Part shown: in pieces, positions 38,003 through 47,733 of the stretch | Layout of the letters: every line of letters starts with the position of its first letter | Position numbering within the stretch: position 1 is the first letter of the stretch | NCBI RefSeq assembly: GCF_900114135.1 | Contig: NZ_FORY01000014.1 | Coordinates: 25,294-89,293 of the forward strand | DNA from: Celeribacter halophilus | Lineage (GTDB): Bacteria > Pseudomonadota > Alphaproteobacteria > Rhodobacterales > Rhodobacteraceae | Direction: 5' to 3' | Length of the DNA stretch: 64,000 nt | Program-made: the position numbers and the translations under genes | Notes under the pieces: generated by a model | Databases searched by the model: none | What the model was told of the DNA's origin: nothing | The model's input: only the letters and a program-made list of their open reading frames with translations

Positions 38003-39217
38003 ATGGACTACACACCTGTCTCGCCGTTCCGGCGGACCATTGATGCTGTCTTGTTGAAGCATCAATCACGTCAGCCCTCAGCGCTGCCGCCAAGCGGCGT
38101 GAACAAATGGGAAGCCCTGCGCGAACTCTCTGCGGCGCGAGAACATTTCGGCCTCACCGATCGTGATATGACGGTGCTTCAGGCCCTGGTCAGCTTCTAT
38201 CAGAACACCATTCTGGGCGGGAACGAGACCGATATGGTCGTTCATCCGTCCAACAAGTCGATCTGCGAGCGCCTGAACGGGATGCCTGCGTCGACCATGC
38301 GCCGTCATCTCGGCCATCTGGTCCTCGCCGGTGTGATCATCCGCCGCGACAGCCCGAACGGGAAACGGTATGCGCGTCGTTTTGGGGAGGACAAGATCGT
38401 CTACGGTTTCGATCTCTCGCCACTAGCTTTGCGCTATACAGAGTTCTGCGAGGCCGCCGAAGAGGTGAGGGCAGAAGCCGAGCGTTTCAAGCGTCTGCGC
38501 GAGGCTGTGAGCCTGATGCGGCGTGATCTGGCAGCTCTGAGCGTCTATGGCTACGAGATGCGGCCTGATCTGTCTATCTGGGACCAGTTCTCCGACCTGG
38601 CGGCTCTGACTGCCCGTGATCTTCGTCGCAAGCTGACCTGTGATGATCTGGACAAGATGTATGACATGCTGCGTGGGGCTTTGGACCGTGCAAGATCCAT
38701 TCTCGAACCTTCTGAAACAGAGAATATGAGCACCAAAGAGTCTCAAAGTGAGCATCACTATCATAATTCAACTAAAGACTCATATGATTCTGAACTTCCC
38801 CAAGAATTGGGAAAAAGCGCAGCGGCTGAGCCGGAACAGACAGAACCGGAAACAGAAGAGGTGCCTGTAAGTGAGGACAAGACCCCTTCCCTTCCAAACC
38901 TGCCGCTTGGTCTCGTGCTCAGATCCTGTCGGGAGATCCTGACCTATGCCGATGGCAGCGTGCGACACTGGCATGAATTTGTAGGGCTGGCAGAACGGGT
39001 GCGTCCAATGATGGGGATTTCCCCGTCTGCGTGGGAAGAGGCCAAACAAAATATGGGACCGGCGGAAGCTTCTGTCGTTCTGGCGGCGATGCTTGAGAAA
39101 ATTTCCGACATCCGCTCCCCCGGTGGTTATCTGCGCAGCCTGTCTGCCAAGGCCGCGGTGGGCGAGTTCTCGTCCGGTCCGATGGTTATGGCCCTAATGC
39201 GTCGTGAGGCGGCATGA
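38003..39217 (+). CDS. repC: RepABC replication initiator RepC
   Basis: A 404-residue initiator unique to the RepABC family. The N-terminal domain has FRRTIDAVLLKHQSRQP and LTDRDMTVLQALVSFYQN, then the winged-helix segment VVHPSNKSICERLNGMPAST. A low-complexity acidic linker separates this from the C-terminal domain. The ATG at 38003 (MDYTPVSPF) gives the normal start; the frame is open further upstream through the antisense RNA region, and the ribosome-binding site is weak, as usual for repC. The origin is expected inside this gene. Confidence 0.94.
   Translation: MDYTPVSPFRRTIDAVLLKHQSRQPSALPPSGVNKWEALRELSAAREHFGLTDRDMTVLQALVSFYQNTILGGNETDMVVHPSNKSICERLNGMPASTMRRHLGHLVLAGVIIRRDSPNGKRYARRFGEDKIVYGFDLSPLALRYTEFCEAAEEVRAEAERFKRLREAVSLMRRDLAALSVYGYEMRPDLSIWDQFSDLAALTARDLRRKLTCDDLDKMYDMLRGALDRARSILEPSETENMSTKESQSEHHYHNSTKDSYDSELPQELGKSAAAEPEQTEPETEEVPVSEDKTPSLPNLPLGLVLRSCREILTYADGSVRHWHEFVGLAERVRPMMGISPSAWEEAKQNMGPAEASVVLAAMLEKISDIRSPGGYLRSLSAKAAVGEFSSGPMVMALMRREAA
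38718..38815 (+). other. Probable oriV: AT-rich stretch within repC
   Basis: This part of repC is markedly richer in A and T than its surroundings and encodes the linker between the two RepC domains. In characterised repABC replicons the origin lies in the AT-rich middle of repC and is bound by RepC itself. Assignment is by analogy. Confidence 0.55.
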
Positions 39218-39323
39218 TTTGCGCGGTTCCGTTCCGTGCGGGAATGCTCTCACAGAGGACGTGGAGTTCGAGGTTGCCTACGAGGGATTTGTTCCGATAC
39301 GGGCATTTCTCAAGCTGCGACAC

Positions 39324-39364
39324 AAAAAAGACCCCGCCGATACATTCGGCAGGGCAAGTCTTTG
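39324..39364. terminator. Hairpin between repC and the convergent oxidoreductase
   Basis: AAAGACCC...GCCGA and TCGGC...GGG...GTCTTT form an interrupted hairpin around TACAT, with A and T tracts on both outer sides. It lies between convergent genes and can stop transcription in both directions. Confidence 0.7.
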
Positions 39365-39426
39365 AAACCTGTTGTCCGGATTGGACCAAGGGCGTGAACC
39401 GTCCGGCGCGCGCCCTTACCGTAACG

Positions 39427-40512
39427 CTAGGCCGCGTCGGAATTCTTCGCGGCAATCATATCCGCCAGCAGCGACAGAGAATGATTGGAAAGCGGAAGGT
39501 CCACGGGATCACCGGTCTCTGCCGAAATGTCGGCGGCCAGATAGCTTTCCATCACCATGCGGGCATGTTCGGGCGAAACGACCGGATCATTGTCGAGCAA
39601 CACGCTTTCGAGGAAATGGATCGTTTCCGGCCCCATCTGGCCCGCATACATGTGATCCACATGTTCGCCTGGCATGGTGGACATGGGAAACTGCGTGCCG
39701 CCTTCGACCGAGTTGAACCAGTTGTCGCGTGAGGTGTCATCCAGAACCAGAGAGCCTTCGGTGCCGGTAATTTCGATCCATGTAGCGCAATAATTGGGAT
39801 AGCTCGGCGGAAGGTTCCAACCGCCCCCGATCACGACCAAAGTGCCATTGTCCATATTTACCGTGTTCCACATACAGTCATAGGAGCCGTTGAGTTTGTC
39901 CATGTAGCCGTAGGCACCTTGCGAATAGACTTTGACCGGTTTCGCATCGAGAAGCCAAAAGACGAAGTCGAGATCATGGGTGGATTCCATCGCCGCAGGC
40001 GACAGCTTTACCCGTCCTGCGATCCGCGACCCGAGGCTGCGCGACAGATGACGGCTGACCATCACGTTGACGACCTTGCCAAGTTTGCCTTCCTTGATGG
40101 CTTTCTTGGCCCAGGCGATTTTCGGATTGAACCTTTGGGAATAGCCGATGGTAAATTTCACGCCCTTCTCACGGGCAATGTTGATCAGATCATCGGCTTC
40201 GGCCAGTTCCATCGCGATAGGTTTTTCCAGCAAGACATGCTTGCCCGCCTTCAGACAATCTCGCGCAATCGGGTAATGGGTCGGCTCCGGCGTGGTGGAG
40301 ATATAGACCACCTCGATGGCAGGATTGGACACGATGTCCTGATAGTCGGAGGTCGCGCTCGCCGGATTGGTCAGCGCCTTCATCTCGGCCAGTCGCTCCG
40401 GCCGGATTTCGCAAATATGGAGCTTGTCGACGAGTGCGGATTTGGCCAAGGATTCCGCACGCATACCGCCACACCAGCCCGTTCCGATTACGGCCACTTC
40501 TACTTGTCTCAT
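39427..40512 (-). CDS. Gfo/Idh/MocA-family oxidoreductase
   Basis: An NAD(P)-dependent oxidoreductase of 361 residues. The N-terminal Rossmann motif is VAVIGTGWCGGMRAESLA, and the family EKP motif is VLLEKPIAMELAEADDL. The downstream catalytic region has ESTHDLDFVFWLLDAKPV, with the conserved histidine. The ATG at 40512 is preceded by GGAG. Family members oxidise cyclitols, sugars or sugar derivatives. It precedes a second TctABC set on the same strand, after a terminator. Confidence 0.87.
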   Translation of the reverse strand: MRQVEVAVIGTGWCGGMRAESLAKSALVDKLHICEIRPERLAEMKALTNPASATSDYQDIVSNPAIEVVYISTTPEPTHYPIARDCLKAGKHVLLEKPIAMELAEADDLINIAREKGVKFTIGYSQRFNPKIAWAKKAIKEGKLGKVVNVMVSRHLSRSLGSRIAGRVKLSPAAMESTHDLDFVFWLLDAKPVKVYSQGAYGYMDKLNGSYDCMWNTVNMDNGTLVVIGGGWNLPPSYPNYCATWIEITGTEGSLVLDDTSRDNWFNSVEGGTQFPMSTMPGEHVDHMYAGQMGPETIHFLESVLLDNDPVVSPEHARMVMESYLAADISAETGDPVDLPLSNHSLSLLADMIAAKNSDAA

Positions 40513-40672
40513 CAATGCTCCAATCCTTTATAAGGGGTTGATCATTTTTACGAATTACCGGAATTTCCAGCAAACAAGCTTTGCTGATAGAGGCTATGCG
40601 ATCTGCTGAAGCCGCGCTTTTTTCCGCACGTTTGTAACCCGCGAAAATCCTTGAACCGCGTTGTTTGAAAGC

Positions 40673-40700
40673 AAAAAAACGCCGCGATTGCTCGCGGCGT
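40673..40700 (-). terminator. Intrinsic terminator after the second tctC
   Basis: ACGCCGCGA and TCGCGGCGT pair perfectly around TTGC, followed on the minus strand by seven T residues (seen as AAAAAAA on +). It lies 40 bases past the tctC stop. Confidence 0.85.
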
Positions 40701-40739
40701 CGGGTCTTTGGAATATGTGCTTTGATCTGTGGTGTGACC

Positions 40740-41711
40740 TTATTGCGAGGTCAGTTTCTCCACTAGCTCTTTATAGGCCTTGCTTTGTCCGGCCCGCATC
40801 GCGTCATATTCTTCGGCGCCAAGAACCTCAATGTTCTCGCCAAGGCGTCCCATCATATTGGCAAAGGTCTGGTCTTCCGCCAGTTTGGAGAAGGCATCGC
40901 GCAAAATGGTCAGCGCATTTTCGGGCGTGTCTGCCGGAGCGAGAACGACGCGGTGCATAAAGCCGATGTCGCCTTCAACGCCCACTTCGGCAAATGTCGG
41001 GACATCGTCGAACATCCGCTCTTCACCCGCCGTTGCCAGAATCCGGACAGTGCCGGCTTCGACATGGCTTGCAAGCGATGAGGGGAAACCCATCGTCACA
41101 TCGGCATCTCCACTGAGCAATGCCTGCAAAGCGGGGCCGCCTCCTTGGTAGGGCACGAGATTCCACTGCATATCCAAGGCGGTCATCATCTGCGCCGCCG
41201 GAACAAAGAACGCGCCCCAGTTGCCGGAATGGGCCATTCGAATTTTGCCCGGATTGGCCTTGGACGCCTCGACCAGATCTTCGAATGTTTGATAGGGGCT
41301 GTCGGCTTGCACCGCGACGGCCGCAGGGGCGTAGTTCACACGCGCAACGGTCACGAAATCCTCAAGCGGATCATAGGGCAGCTTGTCCACATATTGCTGA
41401 AGCTGGTCGGCGTAGTTGTGTGTGAAAAGAAGCGTATAGCCATCCGCCGGTGCATTCGCGACTTCCTGCGCCCCTTTTTGAGCTCCGGCCCCCGGTGTCA
41501 GACGCACAATCACGGCCTGATTCAGATAGGACGGCAGGATAGAGGTGATGACACGCCCGTTCAGATCATGCGATCCGCCCGCGCTAAACGGGATCACCAT
41601 TGTGATGGGTTTTTCGGGATAGTCCGCAGCGGCAGGTGCCACTGTGCCCGTGAGGGCGGCGGCGGCAACCGCCATCGCGGCCATGGTTTTCTTGGTCAGT
41701 TTCGTCAACAT
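40740..41711 (-). CDS. tctC: Tripartite tricarboxylate transporter, binding protein (second set)
   Basis: A periplasmic Bug/TctC-family protein of 323 residues. The signal peptide is MAVAAAALTGTVAPAAA. The family segment YPEKPITMVIPFSAGGSHDL begins the mature chain. It lies downstream of its tctA on the same strand, so this operon is tctB-tctA-tctC, a different order from the set at 22.9-25.9 kb. Confidence 0.92.
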   Translation of the reverse strand: MLTKLTKKTMAAMAVAAAALTGTVAPAAADYPEKPITMVIPFSAGGSHDLNGRVITSILPSYLNQAVIVRLTPGAGAQKGAQEVANAPADGYTLLFTHNYADQLQQYVDKLPYDPLEDFVTVARVNYAPAAVAVQADSPYQTFEDLVEASKANPGKIRMAHSGNWGAFFVPAAQMMTALDMQWNLVPYQGGGPALQALLSGDADVTMGFPSSLASHVEAGTVRILATAGEERMFDDVPTFAEVGVEGDIGFMHRVVLAPADTPENALTILRDAFSKLAEDQTFANMMGRLGENIEVLGAEEYDAMRAGQSKAYKELVEKLTSQ

Positions 41712-41773
41712 GTCTCTCTCCCTTGTTGATTTTTTGGTGATGAGGTGCCTCCTCGCACCCCATCTGTGATATT

Positions 41774-43279
41774 TTATTGTTTTTGTTGTATTGTTTTGCT
41801 CAGTGCCGAGGTTCCGTAGAGCCGTTTCCAGAGGAAATATCCAAGGACCGGTGCAGCAATCAGGACACAGAGCGCGCCCAGTCTTTCTGTGGCAAAGAAG
41901 ACAAGCGCATTGCCATTCGCCATCGCGGCGGTCTGTCCGAAGGCGTATTCCATTGATGGCCCCAGGATAAAGCCCATCACCATCGGCATGACATCGAACC
42001 GTGCGGCTTTGGCGACAATCCCGAAGGCCCCGAAGGCCACGAGGATCAGAAGATCGGTCGGATCGGAGCGGTATACATAAGTGCCCGCAAAGGCGAACAT
42101 GATCACAAGCGGGATCAGGATCGAGGTCTTGATCGTCACGATTTTCGAGAAGAACGGGATCGACAGATAGCCGATCAAAAGGAACAGCAGGTTTGCAATG
42201 ACCATTGCGATCAGAATGGCAAAGACCGTGGCCCCCTGTTCTTCAAACAGTTGCGGACCGGGGCGCAGACCTTGGGCCACGAAAGCGCCCAGAAGGATAG
42301 CGGTTACGTTGTCGCCCGGAATCCCCAGCGTCAGAAGCGGCACCATCGTCGGCCCGTTCACCGCATTGTTGGCGGCTTCGGCGGCGGCGACCCCTTCGAT
42401 TTCTCCCTCGCCGAAGGTTTCGGGATGTTTCGAGGCATTTTTTGCTGCCGTATACCCCATCATCGCGGCGACGATCTGGCCAAGACCCGGCACAATGCCG
42501 ATCCCCGTGCCGATCACCGTGGAACGGGCAATCGTCGGCATACAACGCCGGAACTCGGCGCGGGTCAGACGTTCCCCGACCAGAGCCGCCAGTTTGCGAC
42601 CCTTTTCCTGACGCATGATGACATTTGCCACCTCGGGCAGGGCGAACACACCGATCAGCATGGGCAAAAGCGGAATTCCGGAACGCAGATCAAACAGACC
42701 AAAGGTAAAGCGTTCCGCACCGGCAAGTGGATCGGTGCCGACAAAGGACAGCCATAGACCCAACATCATCATGATCAGGCTCTTGAGCGGGTTGGCACCG
42801 GAGGTTGCGGCAATGATAATCAGGCTCAAAAGCAGTACGGCAAAGAGTTCCGGCGGCCCGAACTGCATCACCATATAGGCGATGGGGAACATCATGAAGA
42901 TGGTGAAAATATCGCTGAACGTGTCCCCCGTGACCGAAGAAAACAACGCCATATCAAGGGCTTTTCTGGATTTCCCCTGCTGTGTCAGCTTGTAGCCGTC
43001 ACGCGATGTTGCCACCGCCGCACCGGTTCCGGGCATGGAAATCAGGATCGCGGGCACCGAGCCGCCAAAGATACCGCCCTTGTAGATGCCCAGCAGAAAG
43101 GGAATCCCCACGATCGGTTCGAGGAAAAACGAGATCGGCAAAAGGATCGCCATGGCCATGAGGGTCGTGAACCCCGGCAAGGAACCTACAAGCATGCCGG
43201 AAAACAGGCCGACACACATAAGGGCCATGGTGTCGAAGCGCATTGCCATAGCAAAGCCTTCGGTGAATAGGTCAAACAT
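41774..43279 (-). CDS. tctA: Tripartite tricarboxylate transporter, large permease (second set)
   Basis: A 501-residue TctA-family membrane protein. Signatures are GMLVGSLPGFTTLMAMAILL at the N terminus and GTGIGIVPGLGQIVAAMMGY in the middle. AEAANNAVNGPTMVPLLTLG matches the conserved loop of the family. The protein differs clearly from the first TctA, so it is not a recent duplication. Confidence 0.9.
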   Translation of the reverse strand: MFDLFTEGFAMAMRFDTMALMCVGLFSGMLVGSLPGFTTLMAMAILLPISFFLEPIVGIPFLLGIYKGGIFGGSVPAILISMPGTGAAVATSRDGYKLTQQGKSRKALDMALFSSVTGDTFSDIFTIFMMFPIAYMVMQFGPPELFAVLLLSLIIIAATSGANPLKSLIMMMLGLWLSFVGTDPLAGAERFTFGLFDLRSGIPLLPMLIGVFALPEVANVIMRQEKGRKLAALVGERLTRAEFRRCMPTIARSTVIGTGIGIVPGLGQIVAAMMGYTAAKNASKHPETFGEGEIEGVAAAEAANNAVNGPTMVPLLTLGIPGDNVTAILLGAFVAQGLRPGPQLFEEQGATVFAILIAMVIANLLFLLIGYLSIPFFSKIVTIKTSILIPLVIMFAFAGTYVYRSDPTDLLILVAFGAFGIVAKAARFDVMPMVMGFILGPSMEYAFGQTAAMANGNALVFFATERLGALCVLIAAPVLGYFLWKRLYGTSALSKTIQQKQ

Positions 43280-43328
43280 TTTGGCCTCTTGAGTTGGACA
43301 TTCTGAGGGTCTGGTTCAGGCGTGGCGA

Positions 43329-43838
43329 TCAGAACAGTTTTGCGTAAAACAGTTCGATCACGTTGAGTTCCGGCAAGGACACAGCGAGCAATCGCGTCGC
43401 CGAGAGATAGAGGGCGACAGGACCGACCAGAGACACAAGTCCAATCTGGATCGGCGAACGCGCCCCCATTTGGAGTGAAATCAGGATCAGGCTGATGGCA
43501 GTCGAGATCAGAAACCCGAAACTCTGCATCGTCAGGCTGTAGAGGATCATGATGCCGAAAAAGATTCCCGCGCGGATCCATTCATCGCGATAAAGCCCTT
43601 TGGTCGGCGTTTCCGCCAGGTCGCTGCGCAACAGAAAGAGGGCGGCGATGCACATCAGCGCGAGCAGGGTCAGCACGATCATCGGAAAGGCGGATGGCGA
43701 GATGGCCGAAAGCGATTGACCGAAGAGTGCTTTGGGTTTGGCCACCAGACTGTTGATGAAGATCAGCGACATGACAGAACAGGTCAGCAACGCGCCAAGG
43801 GTCAGAACTTCGGGTGTCGGGGAAAGTTTGCGAAACAT
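43329..43838 (-). CDS. tctB: Tripartite tricarboxylate transporter, small permease (second set)
   Basis: A 169-residue membrane protein with four hydrophobic segments, heading the second Tct operon (tctBAC). Family assignment rests on size, topology and position before tctA, since TctB sequences vary widely. Confidence 0.83.
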   Translation of the reverse strand: MFRKLSPTPEVLTLGALLTCSVMSLIFINSLVAKPKALFGQSLSAISPSAFPMIVLTLLALMCIAALFLLRSDLAETPTKGLYRDEWIRAGIFFGIMILYSLTMQSFGFLISTAISLILISLQMGARSPIQIGLVSLVGPVALYLSATRLLAVSLPELNVIELFYAKLF

Positions 43839-44097
43839 CTCTGTCCTCCCCTAGTGGTGCACGACACAGGCAGAATGCGTGCTGCGCTGTGTTTCGGCGG
43901 TCCGCATGTAACGGATACAGAACGAAATTCCGGATACACTCCGGGTGTGCGTGGTCTTCATATTTCCTCCCTTGCGCCTCGACAGTGTCCGGGAATGTTG
44001 CATCCCCTCCGTCGCGGCACCTCTCCTTTGCCACTTTGCTGTGGCATTTTATTCTTCACCTGACCGGCTCACGTCGGTTCAGGGAGTGTGTGTTTGC

Positions 44098-45054
44098 CTA
44101 TCCCTTTGTGGCGGGGCGGGTATCGACAACCTGCGGCATGGGCCGAAGTTGCGTGATCTCATCCCCGTTTGCCGCGATTTTCAGTCCTCCCCAGACCAGA
44201 AGCGGCAGACAGACAAGCGTCATAACCGTCGATACGACGACCGTACCGGCGACCTGTTTTGCGTTGCGCTGATAGCGATCCGCGAAAACGAACATTAATA
44301 CGGCGGTGGGCATGGTTGCCATAAGAAAGACGATCCCCGCCACGGTCCCGCTCAGCCCGAGCAGGCTGATGACAATGGTCGCTGTGACCAGCCCGATGGA
44401 CAAACGCCCGACCGAGACGATCAACGCCGGACGCAGATCGGCCACCTGAAGCGTGGCCAGCGAGGCGCCGAGAAGCAAAAGCATCGACGGTACCATCATG
44501 CCCCCGAGAATTTCGGTTGTGCTGGAAACAACGGCGGGCACGGTCAGCCCCGTCCATGTGACGAAAAGCACCGCAAGCACGGCATAGATCAGCGGTTGCT
44601 TGAGCAGGGATTTGGCCGAGAAACTTCCCGAATAAATCGCAAGCCCCAAGGTGTTCTGAACGATAGCGACGACGAAGAAATAGGCCACGGCGAGCGCCAA
44701 TGCGCTGTCTCCGAAAGTCAGAACGACCAGCGGAATGCCCATATTGCCCGAATTCGGCATCATGAGTGTCGGAAGATAGCTGCGCACAGGTGATTGCGTG
44801 AGGGTGAGGGCCAGAAGTCCCAAAGCGCCAGCCACCCCGATACAAAGTAGCGCCGCGCTCGCCATTTCGCGCAAGGTGTCGAAGGTCACATGCAGCGCCG
44901 TCAAACTGCTGAAGATCAGACAGGGCGTTGCGACCAGCAACACGGCGTTGCTCAGGGTGCGGGTTTGGAATTCCACCGAAGATCGGCCCAGAAGATAGCC
45001 AATCGCCGTAATCGCCATAATCGGCCCGACAATGTCGAAAAGCTCTATCAACAT
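44098..45054 (-). CDS. AEC-family transporter (auxin efflux carrier type)
   Basis: A 318-residue inner-membrane protein with about ten hydrophobic segments. The AEC family signature appears as LMMPNSGNMGIPLVVLTFGD in the first half. Bacterial members carry malonate, malate or other carboxylates and amino acid derivatives. It lies 259 bases upstream of the tctBAC set on the same strand. Confidence 0.85.
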   Translation of the reverse strand: MLIELFDIVGPIMAITAIGYLLGRSSVEFQTRTLSNAVLLVATPCLIFSSLTALHVTFDTLREMASAALLCIGVAGALGLLALTLTQSPVRSYLPTLMMPNSGNMGIPLVVLTFGDSALALAVAYFFVVAIVQNTLGLAIYSGSFSAKSLLKQPLIYAVLAVLFVTWTGLTVPAVVSSTTEILGGMMVPSMLLLLGASLATLQVADLRPALIVSVGRLSIGLVTATIVISLLGLSGTVAGIVFLMATMPTAVLMFVFADRYQRNAKQVAGTVVVSTVMTLVCLPLLVWGGLKIAANGDEITQLRPMPQVVDTRPATKG

Positions 45055-45556
45055 CCTTTGCCCCTATGGAATATGTTGCGATCATTGCGTTTCTCGGCCT
45101 CTTGGACAGATTGCATTGTGGAAGGGGAAAAGCGCGACGCACCATTCGGTTTTGTGGTTTCAACTGAAATTTGGTGCATAATTTCCGTTCTCCTCCCCAG
45201 GTGTTCGGCTGTGTCTGTTCAGAATGCCGCCAATGCCCGAAGACAGGAAATGGTGTTTTTGCCTAGCAGCCTTCAGAAATCCTGATAGTTAAGAAATCTT
45301 AAATTTCTGTTTAATGCAGGACGGGATTTTTACGGTTTTTGCCCGTGGTTTCGGGCGTTTCCACGAGATGCACCTTTTCTATAGACAGGTATAAGATAGT
45401 TTGACAGGGCACATCAGATTACATTGTTTGAGCCGTGCCGAACTCCCCCGTTATCGTGTGAGAATATGTCCTCGAATGTGCACACCCGCGTGTTGATCAC
45501 TTGTGAAAGAGCATTCGAGGATCAAATAAAAACAATGACTTACGGGAGAGATACGC
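45055..45556. other. Divergent intergenic region with an inverted repeat
   Basis: About 500 bases between the AEC gene and the oxidoreductase gene. AT-rich around 45280-45330. TCCTCGAATG at 45469-45478 and CATTCGAGGA at 45512-45521 form a perfect 10-base inverted repeat, ending 36 bases before the next start codon. Small open frames in this stretch do not resemble proteins. Confidence 0.5.
45469..45521. promoter_or_regulatory. Paired inverted sites TCCTCGAATG / CATTCGAGGA
   Basis: Two perfect inverted 10-base arms separated by 33 bases. The second arm is close to the oxidoreductase ribosome-binding site, a typical place for a repressor operator; the spacing would also allow a DNA loop or an RNA hairpin. 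No regulator gene is adjacent. Confidence 0.45.
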
Positions 45557-46576
45557 ATGTCCGGAACCACTCAACCCTTCACTGTCGCCATCGCGGGTTT
45601 CGGATGGTGGGGCCGCCATATTGCGACCCGTTTACAAGACCATCCCTGGCTGAAAGTTGCAGGGGTGATCGAACCTGTCACCGCCAATCATGACGGCATC
45701 ATCGCGATGGGGCTGAGCGCATGGTCGGATTTTGACGCGCCTCTGGCCCGTGCCGATGTGGATGCGGTGATCCTGACCACGCCGAACCCGCTGCACGAGG
45801 CGCAGATTGCGCAGGTCACAGCCGCCGGAAAGCATGTGTTTTGCGAGAAACCTCTGGGCCTGACCGCCGACAGTGCTCGCCGCTCCGTGAAAGCATGCGA
45901 AGCCGCCGGTGTGCAGCTGGGCATCGGTCATGAACGCCGCTTTGAACCGGCGATGCTGGCGCTTAAAGCGGCTCTTGAGGCCGAAGAACTTGGCACGATC
46001 ATGCATGCCGAAGCCGCGTTCAGCCACGACAAGCTCATCGGAGTGCCCGCCAATGACTGGCGCACACGAAAGGATGTGTCGCCTGCGGCGGGGATGACGG
46101 CGATGGGGATCCACCTCAGCGATCTGTTGATCTCGTTCTTCGGCCCGATCAAGACGCTGCACGCCTTTACGGCAGACCGTTCGCTCGGTTGGGAAACCGG
46201 TGATGTGGTGACGGTCCAGATGAAATTCGAAGCCGGCATGACCGCAACCTTTAGCGCCGTGCTGCACACGCCGCATTTCATCCGGATGCATGTTTTCGGC
46301 ACAGAGAAATGGGTCGAAATTCTCAACGACAGCCATCCCGACACGCCGGACGGCATCGTGCGTGTGCTCACGGGCACCAGCGGCGCGCCGGTTTCTCAAA
46401 AAGACTACAACTGGGAAGATGCGGTGACCGCCAATCTCGAAGCTTTCGCACGCGCGGCCAAGGGCGAGGCCCCCTACCCTTTTACCAATGAGGAGATGGT
46501 TCACAACATTCAGGTGCTTGAAGCCATCGCGCGTTCTGCGGAAACGGGTCAGGCGGTCGATCTGGCGGATGTCTGA
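45557..46576 (+). CDS. Gfo/Idh/MocA-family oxidoreductase
   Basis: A 339-residue oxidoreductase of the same superfamily as the gene at 39.4 kb but clearly different in sequence. The Rossmann motif is VAIAGFGWWGRHIATRL, the EKP motif is VFCEKPLGLTADSARR, and the likely catalytic histidine lies in AAGMTAMGIHLSDLLISFFG. GGGAGAG precedes the ATG. A bidirectional terminator follows. Substrate unknown. Confidence 0.87.
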   Translation: MSGTTQPFTVAIAGFGWWGRHIATRLQDHPWLKVAGVIEPVTANHDGIIAMGLSAWSDFDAPLARADVDAVILTTPNPLHEAQIAQVTAAGKHVFCEKPLGLTADSARRSVKACEAAGVQLGIGHERRFEPAMLALKAALEAEELGTIMHAEAAFSHDKLIGVPANDWRTRKDVSPAAGMTAMGIHLSDLLISFFGPIKTLHAFTADRSLGWETGDVVTVQMKFEAGMTATFSAVLHTPHFIRMHVFGTEKWVEILNDSHPDTPDGIVRVLTGTSGAPVSQKDYNWEDAVTANLEAFARAAKGEAPYPFTNEEMVHNIQVLEAIARSAETGQAVDLADV

Positions 46577-46611
46577 CTGCGACAGCGGGTTTCAACCAAG
46601 CTGAGTAAAGC

Positions 46612-46645
46612 AAAAGGGCGCAGTCAAACCGCGCCCTTTCTTCTG
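46612..46645. terminator. Bidirectional terminator
   Basis: AAAGGGCGC and GCGCCCTTT pair around a short AGTCAAACC loop, with A and T tracts outside. It separates convergent genes and follows the oxidoreductase stop by about 35 bases. Confidence 0.85.
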
Positions 46646-46672
46646 TGGTAATTTCCTGTGGTGATGTTCGGC

Positions 46673-47452
46673 CTATGCGTCGAGATCGAGAAAACTCAGG
46701 ATGGCGAGCATAAAGCCCTCCGGATTGTCGATGTTGATGATGTGTTTGGCATCCTTGACCTCGACATATTTTGCCTCGGGACAGGTCTGGGCAATGGCGC
46801 GCATCGCGTCCGGCGGTGCGGCCATGTCGTTCTCCCCGGCCACGAACAGCACCGGCACGCGCATCTCACCGAGATGACGCAGGTAATCCAGTCCCATCAA
46901 CGCATGGGCGCAGCCGCGATATCCCTCGGCGGTGGTCTGCAAAAAGCTCTCGCGCAGGGCTGCTTCCGCTTCGGGCCGTGTGCTGCGCGTCTCATCGCTC
47001 AGCCACATACCCACAGTGGCTTCCCAGACCCCTTCAATCCCCTTGTCTTCCAAAATCGCCATGCGGTTGTGCCAGTTCTGAACAAAGGGCGGCGGCGCAT
47101 CGGCGCGGGCGGCGCAGCAGATGATTTGGCTGATCCGCTCCGGTGCGGCCAATCCCAGCCCCAGCGCCGTCATCCCGCCCAGAGACAGGCCCATAACCGT
47201 CGCCGTTTCGACCTCATGCGCGTCGAGAACCGCCAGCACATCGGCGACAATATCGTCAAAACCATAGGGCGATGGCGGCGTCGGGCTTTGGCCGTGACCA
47301 CGGGTGTCGCAGCGGATCACGCGGTAATGGCTTTCCAGAAACGGCATTTGCGGGTCCCACATCGCCTGTGTGGCACCGAGGCTGTTGAGCAGCAATAGAA
47401 CAGGGGCGTCCTGACGACCGGAAACGATGGAGTGAAGGAGGGCAGATGTCAT
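46673..47452 (-). CDS. Alpha/beta hydrolase, 3-oxoadipate enol-lactonase-like
   Basis: A 259-residue alpha/beta hydrolase. The oxyanion region LLLNSLGATQAMWDPQ, the RCDTRGHGQSPTPPSPY loop and the nucleophile elbow VMGLSLGGMTALGLGL (serine near residue 100) match PcaD-like enol-lactonases. The acid lies in FVAGENDMAAP and the histidine in VKDAKHIINID. PcaD hydrolyses 3-oxoadipate enol-lactone in aromatic breakdown, but no other pca gene is nearby, so a related ester or lactone is equally possible. Confidence 0.82.
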   Translation of the reverse strand: MTSALLHSIVSGRQDAPVLLLLNSLGATQAMWDPQMPFLESHYRVIRCDTRGHGQSPTPPSPYGFDDIVADVLAVLDAHEVETATVMGLSLGGMTALGLGLAAPERISQIICCAARADAPPPFVQNWHNRMAILEDKGIEGVWEATVGMWLSDETRSTRPEAEAALRESFLQTTAEGYRGCAHALMGLDYLRHLGEMRVPVLFVAGENDMAAPPDAMRAIAQTCPEAKYVEVKDAKHIINIDNPEGFMLAILSFLDLDA

Positions 47453-47733
47453 GCGTAGTCAGCTTTCCAGACTTGCCGCGCAAGGCACGGGCTTTGGTCA
47501 CATGCCACGGCTCTGCCCTCTTTTCCTGCTCAAAAAGACTCTAATCCAGCCCAATTCGGGTCTGAATATCTTGCGAGCGGAAGATCGGGGCCAAAGCGCT
47601 GCGGCGGTGATCCTGTTTACAATTCAACGACCAGTGTCGCCTGTCCTCAAATCTACGAGGGCAGGTGCTATGAGGAGAAACAATATGTGGTCAAGCCTCG
47701 CATCAGGAAAGCTGATGGCGCGGGCATTGGGCG

